64,000 nucleotides of DNA. It comes from Phenylobacterium sp. J367. Its GTDB lineage: Bacteria > Pseudomonadota > Alphaproteobacteria > Caulobacterales > Caulobacteraceae. The stretch spans positions 2,982,501 to 3,046,500 of the forward strand of contig NZ_JAJONA010000001.1 in NCBI RefSeq assembly GCF_024699985.1. The letters are read 5' to 3'. The stretch's first letter is position 1, and every line of letters begins with the position of its first letter. Position numbers and translations under genes: made by a program. The notes beneath the pieces were generated by a model. The model was given only the letters and a program-made list of their open reading frames with translations, was not told where the DNA came from and searched no databases. Below are positions 9,685 to 19,263 of the stretch, one piece after another.

Positions 9685-10229
9685 GCGTCGACGTGCTGGA
9701 AACGCCCACGGCCGGCGCGCGCCAGGCCTCCCTGCAGCTGGTCCATGACGTGCAGCAGCTTCTCTACAGGGACGCGCGCCTGCTCGACGAGCAGCGGTAC
9801 GACGAGTGGTTCGACCTCATGACCGAGGACTTCCGCTTCTGGGTGCCGGTCCCGCAGTCCCGTTACCGGCGCGACAGCAAGGGCGTCTTCGAGCCGGGCC
9901 GAATGGCTCACTTCGACGACAGCCTTGCCGAGCTGAAGTTGCGGGCTTCGCGCTGGAAGGAGGCCACCGCATGGAGCGAGGACCCGCCGACGCGGCACGT
10001 CCACTATGTGACCAACATCGAGGTGGAGCCCGCCGAGCTCGACGGCGAATGGCTGGCCCGATCCGTGGTGATCAGCCTGCGCAACCGCAACGAGGACGAG
10101 GAAAACTGGCTGGGCGCGCGCCGTGAGGACCTTGTGCGCGAGACGCCGGCAGGCCTGAAGCTCGCCCACCGGAAGGTCTTCGTCACGCAGTCGGTGCTGC
10201 TGGCCAAGAACTTCAACACCTTCCTCTGA
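9681..10229 (+). CDS. Ring-hydroxylating dioxygenase, beta subunit
   Basis: Small structural subunit (182 residues) of the alpha3beta3 Rieske dioxygenase, with a SnoaL/NTF2-like cone fold. Conserved features include the N-terminal helix with LLYRDARLLDEQRYDEW, FWVPVPQSRYRRD near residue 53 and the C-terminal RKVFVTQSVLLAKNFNTFL. ATG 9681 overlaps the alpha stop (ATGA). Its own stop shares a base with the ATG of the following oxidoreductase. It has no catalytic metal ligands, as expected. Confidence 0.9.
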   Translation: MSVDVLETPTAGARQASLQLVHDVQQLLYRDARLLDEQRYDEWFDLMTEDFRFWVPVPQSRYRRDSKGVFEPGRMAHFDDSLAELKLRASRWKEATAWSEDPPTRHVHYVTNIEVEPAELDGEWLARSVVISLRNRNEDEENWLGARREDLVRETPAGLKLAHRKVFVTQSVLLAKNFNTFL

Positions 10230-11210
10230 TGCCGGCGGTGTCGGAAATGCAGGCGTGGGTGCTGTCCGGCTTCGGGGACCGGTCGCAGCTCGCTTACACC
10301 GCCTGGCCGGCCCCGGAGCTTCGGCCGGGCGAGGCGCTCGTCGAGGTGCGGGCGGCGGCCCTGAACTTCGCCGACGGCCTGATGATCGCCGGACGCTACC
10401 AGCTGAGGCCCGCGCCGCCATTCGTGCTTGGGGCCGAACTGGCCGGCGTCGTGGTCGCCACCACGCCAGGCTCGACCTTCCGGGCCGGCGATCGGGTCGC
10501 CGCCCAGGTCTGGACCGGCGCCTACGGGCAATACTGCGCCGTCGATGAAGGCCGGCTGATCCGGCTGCCGGAGGGCCTCAGCTTTGCGGAGGGGACGGCG
10601 CTGCCGGTCTCCTACACCACCGCCCACATCGCCCTTTTCCAGGAGGGCCGCCTGACGCCCGGCCAGACAGTGCTGGTCCACGCCGCCGCCGGGGGCGTCG
10701 GCGGGGCGGCGGTCCAGCTTGCCAGGGCCGGCGGCGCGCGGGTGATCGCCACCGCCAGCTCGGACGAGAAGCTCGCCATCGCCCAGGCCCATGGCGCGGA
10801 GGCTCTGATCAACTATCGCGAGTCCGGCTGGACCGACGAGGTGCGCCGGCTGTGCCCGGACGGCGTAGACCTCGTCGTTGATCCGGTCGGCGGCCAGACG
10901 ACCCTCGACAGCATCGGCCTGCTCGGATGGCGCGGGCGCATCCTGCTGATCGGCTTCGCCTCGGGCGCCCCGGCCCAGCTTCCCGCGAACCGCCTGCTGG
11001 TGAAGGCTGCGGCGGCGATGGGGGGTCTACTGGGACTATGTCAAAGACCGTCCCCTGGTGACCGCCGTACAGGCCGAGCTGGCAGAGCGCGCGGGCCGCG
11101 GCCAGCTCCGTCCACGCATTGGCGCCCGGTATCCCGTGAGCGACTTCTTCGCGGCGCTTGACGAGCTCGAGAGCGGTCGCACTACCGGGAAGGTGATCCT
11201 GGACCTGTAG
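10229..11210 (+). CDS. NADPH:quinone oxidoreductase, zinc-independent MDR family (frameshift)
   Basis: Medium-chain reductase of the quinone oxidoreductase type, reducing quinones or activated double bonds with NADPH. An N-terminal GroES-like domain carries GEALVEVRAAALNFADGLM. The Rossmann domain carries the nucleotide-binding VHAAAGGVGGAAVQLA near residue 150. No structural-zinc cysteines are visible. The raw frame ends at 11161 with an abnormal tail. Removing one G from the G6 run 11020-11025 restores a normal C-terminus (VYWDYVKDRP, ending GKVILDL) with a stop at 11210 and 326 residues. It is translationally coupled to the dioxygenase beta subunit. A role on a pathway intermediate or quinone detoxification is inference. 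Confidence 0.85.
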
Positions 11211-11320
11211 TCGCTGCGCCACGCCTGCGGGCAGCCGCGGGACCTCCATACGCAGCCCCGTTCGGACTCGGCGATGGCGACTTCCGTTGTAAGACAAATT
11301 CTGCTTCATATGGTACGGAA

Positions 11321-11869
11321 GTGTCCTATGACGATCTGCGGCGGCGTGCGGCGATGAACCTGAACGAGGGGCCTGGCCGTATCTGTGCGGCGGCAGAGCC
11401 AGCGAATTCGCCGCTTGGCGCGATTCAGTTCGCGGTGATCGCGGCCACCCAATCCGGGAACGCCCTGCTCGTGGCCGAAATGGTCGCGGCGCGGCTGACG
11501 CTTCGTGGCGCCGAACGGGTATGCCTCGTGGGGGAGGGGGAGTATCCGGCCGCTGCCCTCGCGCAGAGCGACGTTCTCGTGGCCTGTGTGGCGAGCCACG
11601 GCGACGGCGACGTTCCGGACGGGTTCCTCGAAACCTACCAGGCGCTGATCGCGGAACGGCCGGACCTGTCCCACCTGCGCTACGGGCTCATCGGCCTCGG
11701 TGATCGGACGTACGCGACATTCTGTGGCGGCGCCTGGAAGGTCGACGCCCTCCTTGGACAGCTCGGCGCCCGCCGCGTGGGCGATCCCTGCACCATCGAC
11801 GCCTCGATACAGCCCTTCGCCGACGAGGAAGCGCTCGCCTGGCTGGAGGCCTGGCTGCGAGGACTTTGA
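11321..11869 (+). CDS. Flavodoxin-domain protein
   Basis: Short FMN-binding electron carrier of the flavodoxin/MioC type, 182 residues from GTG 11321 or 171 from ATG 11354. The FMN phosphate loop is IAATQSGNALLVAE, a variant of the usual T-x-T-G-N-T. The isoalloxazine loops are VACVASHGDGDVPDGF and YGLIGLGDRTYATFCGGAWKVD. The upstream region shows a weak GGAA before GTG 11321; neither start has a strong ribosome-binding site. It may donate electrons to the Rieske dioxygenase, the PaaA-like oxygenase or the oxidoreductase, with the reductase at 14955 as upstream partner. That wiring is inferred from proximity only. Confidence 0.75.
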   Translation: MSYDDLRRRAAMNLNEGPGRICAAAEPANSPLGAIQFAVIAATQSGNALLVAEMVAARLTLRGAERVCLVGEGEYPAAALAQSDVLVACVASHGDGDVPDGFLETYQALIAERPDLSHLRYGLIGLGDRTYATFCGGAWKVDALLGQLGARRVGDPCTIDASIQPFADEEALAWLEAWLRGL

Positions 11870-11925
11870 CGGGGAGGCGCAGGTGCGCGGGGGAAAGACC
11901 GGATCAAAAAAGGCGGGAGGTTAGG

Positions 11926-13772
11926 GTGGAAGCCAGGATGGCGGCGGCGGCGCCGGAAAGCCGCGCGGGAACTTGGCGGAACGTGGCCGAGGTGTTCCTG
12001 GCGCTGGCGCGTGCGAATGGCGACACCTTGGCTTTCCGGCAGAGGACGCCTGGAAGTTGGCGCGACCTCACCTGGGCCGCGTTCGCCTCCGACTTGGACG
12101 AGGTGGCTGCCGGGAACCTGGCGTTTGGCCTCGAGCCCGGCGACACGATCTGCGTTCTCGCGCGGACCCGCGCCGAGTGGCTGCTGGCCGACCTGGGCGC
12201 GGTGACCTGCGGGATCGTCTGCGCGGGAATCTACCCCACCGAACCCGCCGATAAGGTCGCCTTCGTTCTCAACGACTGCGGCGCGCGCGTCGTCTTCGTC
12301 GATGACGCGGAACAGGTGGAGAAGCTGAAGGCCGCCCGCGCCAGTGCCCCCGGGTCGAGGCCGTCGTGGTCATCGAGTCCTCCGCCACGCCGGCCGACGA
12401 CCCGTGGTTCGTCAGCCTGGCCGAATGGCGGCGCGCCGGCCGTGAGTGCATTGCGGCCCGACCGGCCGTGCTGCAGGCGGCGCGCGCCTCCGCCGGGCCC
12501 GCCTCGCCCGCGATCCTGATCTACACCTCGGGCACCACCGGGCCGCCGAAGGGGGCGATAATCACCCACGGCAACATCGTCTACCAGCTGACCCATGCGC
12601 CGGAGGTGATCGGGCTGCAGGCGGGCTGGCTTCGGCCCTCGTTCCTGCCGCTCTGCCACGTGGCCGAACGGCTGTTCACCTATATGGCGATGGCCGGCGG
12701 GATGGTCTCCTGCTTCGTCGATGGACCCAACGAGCTCCTGGCCACGATGCCCGGACTGCGCCCTCAGTTCATGCTCGCCGTGCCCCGCGTGTACGAGAAG
12801 CTCCATGCCCAGGCCATGGCCTGGCTTTCCGTTCAGCCCGAGGAGCTCCGCGCCGAAATCCGTCTCGCCGAGAGCCGGGCGGTCGCTGCTGCGGATCTGG
12901 CCGCCGCGGGGCGGCTTTCGGACACCGCGGAGGCTGTCTGGCGGCAGGACCAGGAGGGGCCCCTGCGGCTCCTGCGCGCGGCTATCGGTCTCGACCGCGT
13001 GGCCATGCTCATGTCGGGCGGCGCCCGGTTCCCGGTGGAGCTCGGGCAGTGGCTGCACGCCATCGGGGCGCGCGTCGACGACATCTACGGAATGACGGAG
13101 TGCGGGACGATCGCCTTGAACCAGGACTTCCGCACCGTGCCGGGCCTGGTGGGCCGACCGTTTTCGCACGGTGAGGTGACGCTCGCACCCGACGGCGAGA
13201 TCCTGGTCAGGGGGCCACACGTCTTTGCGGGCTACCTCAACCTGCCGGACAAGACGTCCGACGCCTTTCGCGACGGCTGGTTCCGCACTGGCGACGTCGG
13301 CCGGTTCGACGAGGCGGGGCGGCTGATCCTGCTGGACCGGATCAAGGACATCATCATCTCGTCCAGCGGAAAAAACATCACGCCGTCCGAGGTGGAGGGG
13401 GCGTTGAAGGCCGCCTCGCCGGTCATCGCCGACGCCGTGGCCGTGGGCGACGGCCGCAACTACGTCACCGCCCTCGTCATGATCGACGCCGCGGTGGCGC
13501 AGCAGGCCCTGGCCGCGGCCGGGCAGCCGTATACCGACTTCCCCGCGCTGGCCGCGGCGGAGAGCACCCAGGCGCTGGTCGCCGAAGCCGTCTGGCGAGC
13601 AAACCGCCAGCTGTCGCGGGCCGAAGGCGTCAAGGCCTTTCGGATCATCCCGCGACAGCTCAGTCCCACGGACGAGGCGATGACGCCGACGCTGAAGCTC
13701 AAGCGGCGGGTCCTGATCGACCTCTACCAGGATCTCGTGGCGGAGATGTATCCCGTCGCCGGCCGGGCCTAG
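11926..13772 (+). CDS. Long-chain-type acyl-CoA synthetase (frameshift)
   Basis: AMP-forming acyl-CoA synthetase of the FadD15/AMP-binding group, about 615 residues after repair. The first part (to about 12350) carries the N-terminal domain; the second carries IYTSGTTGPPKGAIITHGN (P-loop), IYGMTECGT, FRTGDVGRFD and KDIIISSSGKNITPSEVE (hinge and adenylate lid). One missing base in the C5G3 tract 12347-12354 splits it. GTG 11926 is chosen because GGGAGG lies 5 bp upstream; ATG 11938 is an alternative. It is the second of three ligases in the island, which suggests several acid substrates or sequential activation of intermediates. Confidence 0.87.
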
Positions 13773-13776
13773 GCCG

Positions 13777-14958
13777 ATGCCGCTCACCCTGAGGCACCTG
13801 ACTCCGTGCGAGATCCGCGTCCCGGAGCCGGCGCTGGTGGATCTCCGCGATCGCCTCGCCGCGTACCGGCCGCCGCGTGAGCCGGCGGGCGGGGGTGGCG
13901 CTATGGGATCGACGGCGGGTACCTCGCCGAGCTCCTGACCTACTGGCGCGAAGGCTTCGACTGGCGCGCCGCCGAGCGCCGACTCAACGCCCTCCCGCAC
14001 TACCGCGCGACCCTCGCGACCGATCCGGATGGTCCCCTTGATGTGCACCTCATCGTGCAGCCAGCCGCCCGGCCCAACGCGCCGGTGGTCCTGCTCACCC
14101 CAGGCTGGCCGTCCAGCCTCCTGGAGTTCCACGACCTCATCGGGCGGCTCACGGACCCCGGGCGCCACGGCGGCGATCCGGCCCACGCCGTCACCGTCGT
14201 GGCGGCGGAACTGCCCGGCTTCGGCCTTTCGCAGGCCCCCCGCGCGACCGATGACGCCGCGCCGGATGGCCAGCCTCTGGCGCGAGCTCATGGTGGAGGT
14301 CCTGGGCGTCCCGAGCTTCGTCGCCCACGGCGGAGACTGGGGCGCGGTGGTCAGTTCCTGGCTGGCGGTCGATCACCCCGAGGTGGTCACAGGACTGCAC
14401 CTCAGCATGCTGGGCCTGCGGCCTTCCCTCGATCGCGCCGGTGCGCCGCTGAGCGAACCGGAGACGACCTGGCTGGGCGAGACCAAGCGCCGGCTGGACC
14501 GCGACGGCGGCTACCGCGAGCAGCAGGCGACGCGCCCCACAACGTTGGCAGTGGGCCTTTCGGACTCGCCGGCGGCGCTCTGCGCCTGGCTGGTGGACAA
14601 GTACCACGGCTGGTCAGGGGCCGGTCCCGACGAGCCGCCGCCGTTCGACCGGGACGCGCTCCTGACGTCAGCCACCCTCTACTGGGCGCTGGGCGACCTG
14701 CCCGCGGCGAACTGGATCTACTGGGCGGACCGGCACGAGGGCGGCATCGGACTGGAACCCGGTCAGCGGATCACGACCCCGACGGGCTTCGCCCTGTTCG
14801 ACCGGGGCTTCTTCCCGGTTCCGCCGCGCACCTGGGCCGAGCGGGCCTATAACGTTCGCGGCTGGGACGTTCACGCCACTGGCGGGCACTTCCCGGCCTG
14901 GCTGACGCCCGGACCATTGGCTGCCAGCCTCCTCCGGTTCGTCGGCGAGGTCACATGA
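13777..14958 (+). CDS. Epoxide hydrolase with N-terminal EHN domain (two frameshifts)
   Basis: Alpha/beta hydrolase of the microsomal-type epoxide hydrolase family, hydrolysing epoxides to diols. After repair (one G missing at 13891-13895, one C extra at 14236-14241) it is 393 residues. The EHN domain (residues 1-100) ends YWREGFDWRAAERRLN. The oxyanion region is LLTPGWPSSLLEF. The nucleophile aspartate is in AHGGDWGAVV. The C-terminal histidine is in DVHATGGHFPAW. ATG 13777 follows the ligase stop by four bases, and its end overlaps the reductase start. An epoxide hydrolase beside a PaaA-like epoxidase and a dioxygenase suggests removal of reactive arene oxides (inference). Confidence 0.85.
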
Positions 14959-16148
14959 CCGGGCTGGCGGTCGCCATCGTCGGCGCCGGACCGGCCGGCC
15001 TGTTCACGCTCGACGCGCTGCTGCGACAGGCGCCCGAGGTCCGGGTCGACGTATATGAGCGCCTGCCGACCCCTTTTGGCCTGATCCGCCACGGCGTGGC
15101 GCCGGACCACCAGGGCACGAAGGCGGTCGTGCGCCAGTTCGACCGGGCGTTCGGGCGGCCGAACGTGAGGCTGATCGCGGACTGTGACGTGGGCCCCGCC
15201 GTGCCGCTCGAGCTCCTCCGCGAGGCGTACGACCTCGTGTTCCTGGCGACCGGCGCGCCCGTCGGCCGCAGATTGGGTGTGTCCGGCGAGGACCTGCCAG
15301 GGGTCTATGGCGGGGCCGCCTTCATGGCGTGGCTCAACGGACACCCCGACTACCGCGGTCTCGAGCCGCAGGTGGGCGAACAGGTGGTGGTCGTCGGCGG
15401 GGGCAATGTCGCCCTCGACGTGACGCGCGTGCTCGCCAAGACCGAGGCCGAGATGGCCAGCAGCGACCTGTGTGCTCATGCCCGGCGCATCACCGGCGTC
15501 GCACGTTCCATAACCGTCGTCGTGCGGTCGCCGCCCGAGAAGGCACGCTTCACTTCAAGCGAACTCGCCGCTCTTGGCCGCCTGAAGACGGCCTCGGTGG
15601 CGATCGAGCTGCCCGCGACGGCCGACCTGTCCGTCCCGGCCGTCGCCGCGCTGGCCGCGCTGTCCGGCGGTCCGCCTTCGGCAGCGACATCGATCCGCTT
15701 CCGCTTCGCCCTTCAGCCCATCCAGGTTCTCGGAAGCGGGCGGGTCGAGCAGGTGCGCCTCCAAGGCCCGGGCGGTGTGGAGGAGAACGTGGCTGCCGAC
15801 ACCCTGATCCTCGCCATTGGCCAGGCCGCCTCGCCGGCTCCACCGAGGGAGCGGACCTGCGCCGTCGGCTGGGCGGCCGGCGGACGCGGCGACATTCCAG
15901 GCGCGCGGGCGGAGGCGGCGGACAGTGTGCGGCGGATGCTTGCCGGCGCGACCGTGGCGCCGCGCGAGGCCGCCCGCGCCCGCCTGAACGCGTGGCTGGA
16001 GGCCTCCGGGGCCGACCTCCTGGATTGGGCGGCCTGGCGACGCATCGACGCCGCCGAACGGGCCGCCGCCGTCCCGCCCCGTCCTCGCGAAAAGCTTGCG
16101 TCCTGGGAGTCCCTGCGGCGCGTCGCGCGATTGTATGAAACAGTCTGA
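14955..16148 (+). CDS. Adrenodoxin-type ferredoxin-NADP+ reductase
   Basis: FAD enzyme passing electrons between NADPH and a ferredoxin or flavodoxin; FprA/adrenodoxin reductase family. The FAD motif VAIVGAGPAGLFTLDALL is at residues 6-23. The conserved YERLPTPFGLIRHGVAPDHQ is near 35-54. The NADPH motif VVVVGGGNVALDVTRVLA is near 144. The FAD-closing GWAAGGRGDIPGARAEAADS is near 310. At 397 residues it is shorter than the usual 450 or so. It overlaps the epoxide hydrolase stop (ATGA). Likely redox partner of the island's oxygenases; no ferredoxin gene is seen in the island, so the flavodoxin at 11321 is a candidate acceptor. Confidence 0.85.
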   Translation: MTGLAVAIVGAGPAGLFTLDALLRQAPEVRVDVYERLPTPFGLIRHGVAPDHQGTKAVVRQFDRAFGRPNVRLIADCDVGPAVPLELLREAYDLVFLATGAPVGRRLGVSGEDLPGVYGGAAFMAWLNGHPDYRGLEPQVGEQVVVVGGGNVALDVTRVLAKTEAEMASSDLCAHARRITGVARSITVVVRSPPEKARFTSSELAALGRLKTASVAIELPATADLSVPAVAALAALSGGPPSAATSIRFRFALQPIQVLGSGRVEQVRLQGPGGVEENVAADTLILAIGQAASPAPPRERTCAVGWAAGGRGDIPGARAEAADSVRRMLAGATVAPREAARARLNAWLEASGADLLDWAAWRRIDAAERAAAVPPRPREKLASWESLRRVARLYETV

Positions 16149-16159
16149 TCATATAGAAT

Positions 16160-16172
16160 AACGAAAATGTAG
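16160..16172. promoter_or_regulatory. Shared promoter motif, copy A
   Basis: AACGAAAATGTAG lies 25 bp before the PaaA-like start and matches 12 of 13 bases with 21746-21758, upstream of the ligase on the other strand. It sits in an AT-rich gap flanked by CATATA and CATATG. A PaaX operator role is a guess. Confidence 0.35.
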
Positions 16173-16196
16173 CATATGAACGCGTGGAGGCCTGCG

Positions 16197-17018
16197 ATGA
16201 AGACCTATGACAAGGGTGACGAACTGCCGGCCGAGTACCGTCAGGCGCTGCTGCACCTGCTGACGTTCCAGGCGGACTCCGAATACGCCGGCGCCCAGCG
16301 GGTCGGTGAAAACCTGCAGTTCGCGCCCCGGCCGGAGGAGGCCTATCGTCTCGCGAAGAAGACGATGGAGGAGTACGGCCACGCCTTCTACCTGTGGACC
16401 CTGGTCGAGGACCTGGGCGTCGACGTGAAGTCGCGCATGGAGGAACTCCGCGACAACCCGGAGAACCCCGATCCCAAGAAGGTCAACATCATCAATGGCT
16501 TCCGTCGTTCCTACTGGCAGGACCAGTTCCAGTGCTGGGAAGACGTCGCGATGATGTCCTGTGTCGCCACGCCAGGCGCGGTGATCTTCCTGGGGCAGTA
16601 CGCCAAGTGCTCCTACCTGCCCTGGGCGCGGGTCTCCGAGCGCATCGCCCGCGAGGAAGTGGGTCACATGGGCTTCGGGGTCTGGGCTGTGAAGCGGATC
16701 ATCGAGTTCGGCGGCGAAGACGCGCGCGCCAAGCTCCAGCGGCGGGTGCCGAAGTTCATCGCGATGGGGATGGGCATGTACGGCCGGCCCTCCGAGCCCG
16801 GCTCGGTGCAGTCGAAGTACTTCGACAAATACTACGAGATGGGCCTGAAGATCATGAAGCCCGAGGAGTGCCAGGCGCAGTACCTGGAACTCGTTCAGCA
16901 GCGGCTCAAGGACGTGGGATTGGAGTATGTCGAAGGCGTCGTCCCCGACTACGACCAGCGCATAGGCTACGCCATGGACGACGCCGAGCTGGAGATGCGG
17001 GTGGCGGGCGCCGCCTAG
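16197..17018 (+). CDS. PaaA-like diiron oxygenase (phenylacetic acid catabolic protein family)
   Basis: Ferritin-like four-helix diiron protein of the PF05138 family, which includes PaaA, the catalytic subunit of phenylacetyl-CoA 1,2-epoxidase. The iron-ligand motifs are MEEYGHAFYLW near residue 57 and REEVGHMGFGVW near 154, each an ExxH, plus acidic residues in QADSEYAG and CWEDVAMM. It has 273 residues against about 310 for E. coli PaaA. ATG 16197 is preferred over 16176 because TGGAGG lies 6 bp upstream. No PaaB, PaaC, PaaD or PaaE gene is nearby, so electrons must come from elsewhere. PaaX is convergent and overlaps its 3' end by 4 bases. Confidence 0.83.
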   Translation: MKTYDKGDELPAEYRQALLHLLTFQADSEYAGAQRVGENLQFAPRPEEAYRLAKKTMEEYGHAFYLWTLVEDLGVDVKSRMEELRDNPENPDPKKVNIINGFRRSYWQDQFQCWEDVAMMSCVATPGAVIFLGQYAKCSYLPWARVSERIAREEVGHMGFGVWAVKRIIEFGGEDARAKLQRRVPKFIAMGMGMYGRPSEPGSVQSKYFDKYYEMGLKIMKPEECQAQYLELVQQRLKDVGLEYVEGVVPDYDQRIGYAMDDAELEMRVAGAA

Positions 17019-17986
17019 GCGGACGCTGCGGCGGGCGGCTTGCCCGCCCCCCATGAGCGAGGCGAGAGGCCCCCGAACCGCGCATACAACTCGGGCAGAG
17101 GGCGGCGGAGCGGGCCATCGGCGGTGCGGACGACGCTGGCGAGATAGGCTTCGGACGGCTCCAGAACCGCCTCATAGATGTTGCGGCAGAGTGCGAACGC
17201 CATCTCCCCCGCCCACAGGGTCGGCAGGTGGTCGCGCGGCAGGCGCGGGTCGCGCAGGGCGATCCGGCGATACTCCATCATCAGCAGGGCGCGGGTGGTG
17301 TAGGCGGCTTCGGGATCGGGATGCTGGCCACCCTCGAGGTGCGACCAGATCGGGCGGAACCGGGCGAGGAACTCCTGGTAGCTCGTCTCGAGCGCCTCGA
17401 TGTTCCACGCGTCCGCGACGATCGAGCGCATCAGCGATGGGCCGGGGGGCGAGGTCGCGGTGGCGTCCAGGATCTGGACGCGGTCCAGCAGCCCCGCCGC
17501 CTTCAGCAGGGCCTGGAGCGGGGAGAGGTCCTCTGCGGCGCTGATGAACACATGCGGCGCGACCTGTCCGACGCCGCTCCAGAGGAGGTTCCGCCGCAGT
17601 GTGGCGTATGCCTTTGCGTCCAGCCCCGCCGCTCCGGTCAGGAGCAGTCGCCAGACCGCAGTCTGGTCCGCGGATGGTTTCCCGTAGACGCGCGGGTAGT
17701 AGGCGACGACGTTCCGGACGTGCTCGTCCGTCATCGAATAGTAGCTGAGCTTGCCGACCCGGGTGGGATGGAGCCAGCCGTCCTTCACCAGGCGCAGGGC
17801 TGTGGTGCGTGACAGATATTCGGCGATCCCGAACGGCTCGGCCATCTTGACGAGGCTGCCCAGCCACACCGTGCCGCCATGGGGCACCAGCATGTCGCCA
17901 TAGATGGTGGCGATCAGATTCTTGGGATTGATCCGAACGGTTCCGAGCAGCCGCTCAATAGGCTTCCTGATGGGACCGCGGACCAT
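17015..17986 (-). CDS. paaX: PaaX-family transcriptional repressor
   Basis: Repressor of phenylacetate-type catabolic genes, released by aryl-CoA. The 323 residues match the family (E. coli 316). The N-terminal winged helix includes FGIAEYLSRTTALRLVKDGWL near 45-65, followed by SYYSMTDEHVRNV. The middle PaaX domain and C-terminal part include LPRDHLPTLWAGEMA. The frame is open further upstream, but ATG 17986 gives the family-typical N-terminus MVRGPIRKPIERLLGTV. It lies tail-to-tail with the PaaA-like gene, supporting an aryl-CoA effector. Symbol by family only. Confidence 0.85.
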   Translation of the reverse strand: MVRGPIRKPIERLLGTVRINPKNLIATIYGDMLVPHGGTVWLGSLVKMAEPFGIAEYLSRTTALRLVKDGWLHPTRVGKLSYYSMTDEHVRNVVAYYPRVYGKPSADQTAVWRLLLTGAAGLDAKAYATLRRNLLWSGVGQVAPHVFISAAEDLSPLQALLKAAGLLDRVQILDATATSPPGPSLMRSIVADAWNIEALETSYQEFLARFRPIWSHLEGGQHPDPEAAYTTRALLMMEYRRIALRDPRLPRDHLPTLWAGEMAFALCRNIYEAVLEPSEAYLASVVRTADGPLRRPLPELYARFGGLSPRSWGAGKPPAAASA

Positions 17987-18065
17987 CGAAACTCCGTCCA
18001 AGCATGAGGCGCCGTGCGCCGGGCGGGGTCGGCGACGGTCACTGCGATTACGATAAGCGGGAAAG

Positions 18066-18470
18066 CTAGCCGAGCCGCAAGGTGTCCAGGGCGTCCTGCG
18101 TCCGGACGCGGAGTGCGCCGAACGCCTCGACGGCGTCCTCATAGGCGTCACGGTCCGCGGCATAGGCCTCGACGAGCGCCGGCAGGGGCCCCGCCTCGAG
18201 AATCCGCAGGTGGGCCGCGTCGCAGGCGTCCATCAGGCGGTCGAGGCGCGCGCGCTGCTCGACATACGCCAGCGCCTGCTCCCGCACGGTCGGGGGAAGC
18301 TCGTCGAGCGCGGGCGCCGTGTCGCCGCCCGCCGCGGAGAAGTCGCAGCGCAGCAGCTCCCAGGCCGCGCTCGGGAGGGGCGCCGGAGCGGGCTTGTGGG
18401 TCGGCTGGTAGCCGAACTTCCTGAGGACCCCTCGGCGTCCCTCCTCGTTGGCGAGCGGTGCGGGTCTCAT
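18066..18470 (-). CDS. Hypothetical protein, last gene of the hydratase operon
   Basis: I do not recognise this 134-residue protein. It is mostly alpha-helical in character and rich in alanine, with a proline-rich segment at residues 26-34 and a charged helical stretch from 57 on (PPTVREQALAYVEQRARLD). No signal peptide, membrane segment or metal motif is seen. It starts 17 bases after the enoyl-CoA hydratase stop on the same strand, so it is probably co-transcribed. Codon use and composition look like its neighbours. Confidence 0.6.
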   Translation of the reverse strand: MRPAPLANEEGRRGVLRKFGYQPTHKPAPAPLPSAAWELLRCDFSAAGGDTAPALDELPPTVREQALAYVEQRARLDRLMDACDAAHLRILEAGPLPALVEAYAADRDAYEDAVEAFGALRVRTQDALDTLRLG

Positions 18471-18486
18471 CTGTCGTTCTCCAGCC

Positions 18487-19263
18487 TCATCGATTCCGGA
18501 ACACCGGGGCGCGACGCTCCGCGAAGGCGGTCATCGCCTCGGTCTGGTCCTCCAGCGCGAAGGTGGCGTGCAACATGCGGCGCTCGAACCGCAGGCCCTC
18601 GGCCAGGGAGGTCTCGAAGGCGCGGTTGACGCTTTCCTTGATCATCATGACCACCGGGCGCGAGTAGCTCGCAATGTCCTCGGCCAGCTGCACCGCCGCG
18701 GTGATCGCCTGCCCTGGGGGCGCCAGCCGCGCCACGATCCCGATGCGTTCCGCCTCGTAGGCGTCGATCAGCCGCCCGCTCAGGCACAGCTCCATGGTCT
18801 TGCTCTTGCCCAGTATCCGCGCGAGCCGCTGGGTGCCGCCTCCGCCCGGGATCGTACCCACCCGCACCTCCGGCTGGCCGAACCTCGCGGTCTCGTCGGC
18901 GACCACGATGTCGCACATCAAGGCCACCTCGCAGCCGCCGCCGACCGCATGGCCGGCGACCGCCGCCAGGATCGGCTTGCGGCATTTCGGGATCACGTCC
19001 CAGTCGCGGGTGACGAAATCCTCAAGGTAGGCCTGTGCAAAGGTCTTGGCGGTCATCTCCTTGATGTCCGCGCCGGCCGAGAACATCCGGTCGCCGCCGG
19101 TCAGCACAATCGCCCCGACCGCCTCGTCATCCTCGAGCTCCATCAGGGCCGCGCCGAGAGCCTTCATCAGCGCGCTGCTCAGGGCGTTGCGCGCCTCCGG
19201 TCGGTTCAGGGTCACCACGGCGACCGCGCCGCGACGCTCGACGAGGATCGGTTCGGAGCTCAT
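18487..19263 (-). CDS. Enoyl-CoA hydratase/isomerase family protein
   Basis: Crotonase-fold enzyme of 258 residues. The oxyanion-hole segments are GGDRMFSAGADIKEM near residue 57 and AVAGHAVGGGCEVALMCD near 100. Both catalytic glutamates of the hydratase type appear to be present (GGGCEVAL and QPEVRVGTIPGGGGTQRL), so it should hydrate 2-enoyl-CoA. The C-terminal helices carry SLAEGLRFERRMLHATFA. Its ATG overlaps the stop of the preceding hydratase (ATGA). Likely acts as a PaaF-like step after ring activation or in beta-oxidation. Confidence 0.88.
   Translation of the reverse strand: MSSEPILVERRGAVAVVTLNRPEARNALSSALMKALGAALMELEDDEAVGAIVLTGGDRMFSAGADIKEMTAKTFAQAYLEDFVTRDWDVIPKCRKPILAAVAGHAVGGGCEVALMCDIVVADETARFGQPEVRVGTIPGGGGTQRLARILGKSKTMELCLSGRLIDAYEAERIGIVARLAPPGQAITAAVQLAEDIASYSRPVVMMIKESVNRAFETSLAEGLRFERRMLHATFALEDQTEAMTAFAERRAPVFRNR

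Noticed and set aside
11291..11325. TetR operator before the flavodoxin gene
   Set aside because: CATATGGTACGG looks similar at first sight, but the arms pair for only 4 bases and the spacing differs.
12231..14291. 686-residue open frame opposite the acyl-CoA synthetase
   Set aside because: Antisense shadow in GC-rich DNA with no domain; the plus strand carries clear ANL and hydrolase motifs.
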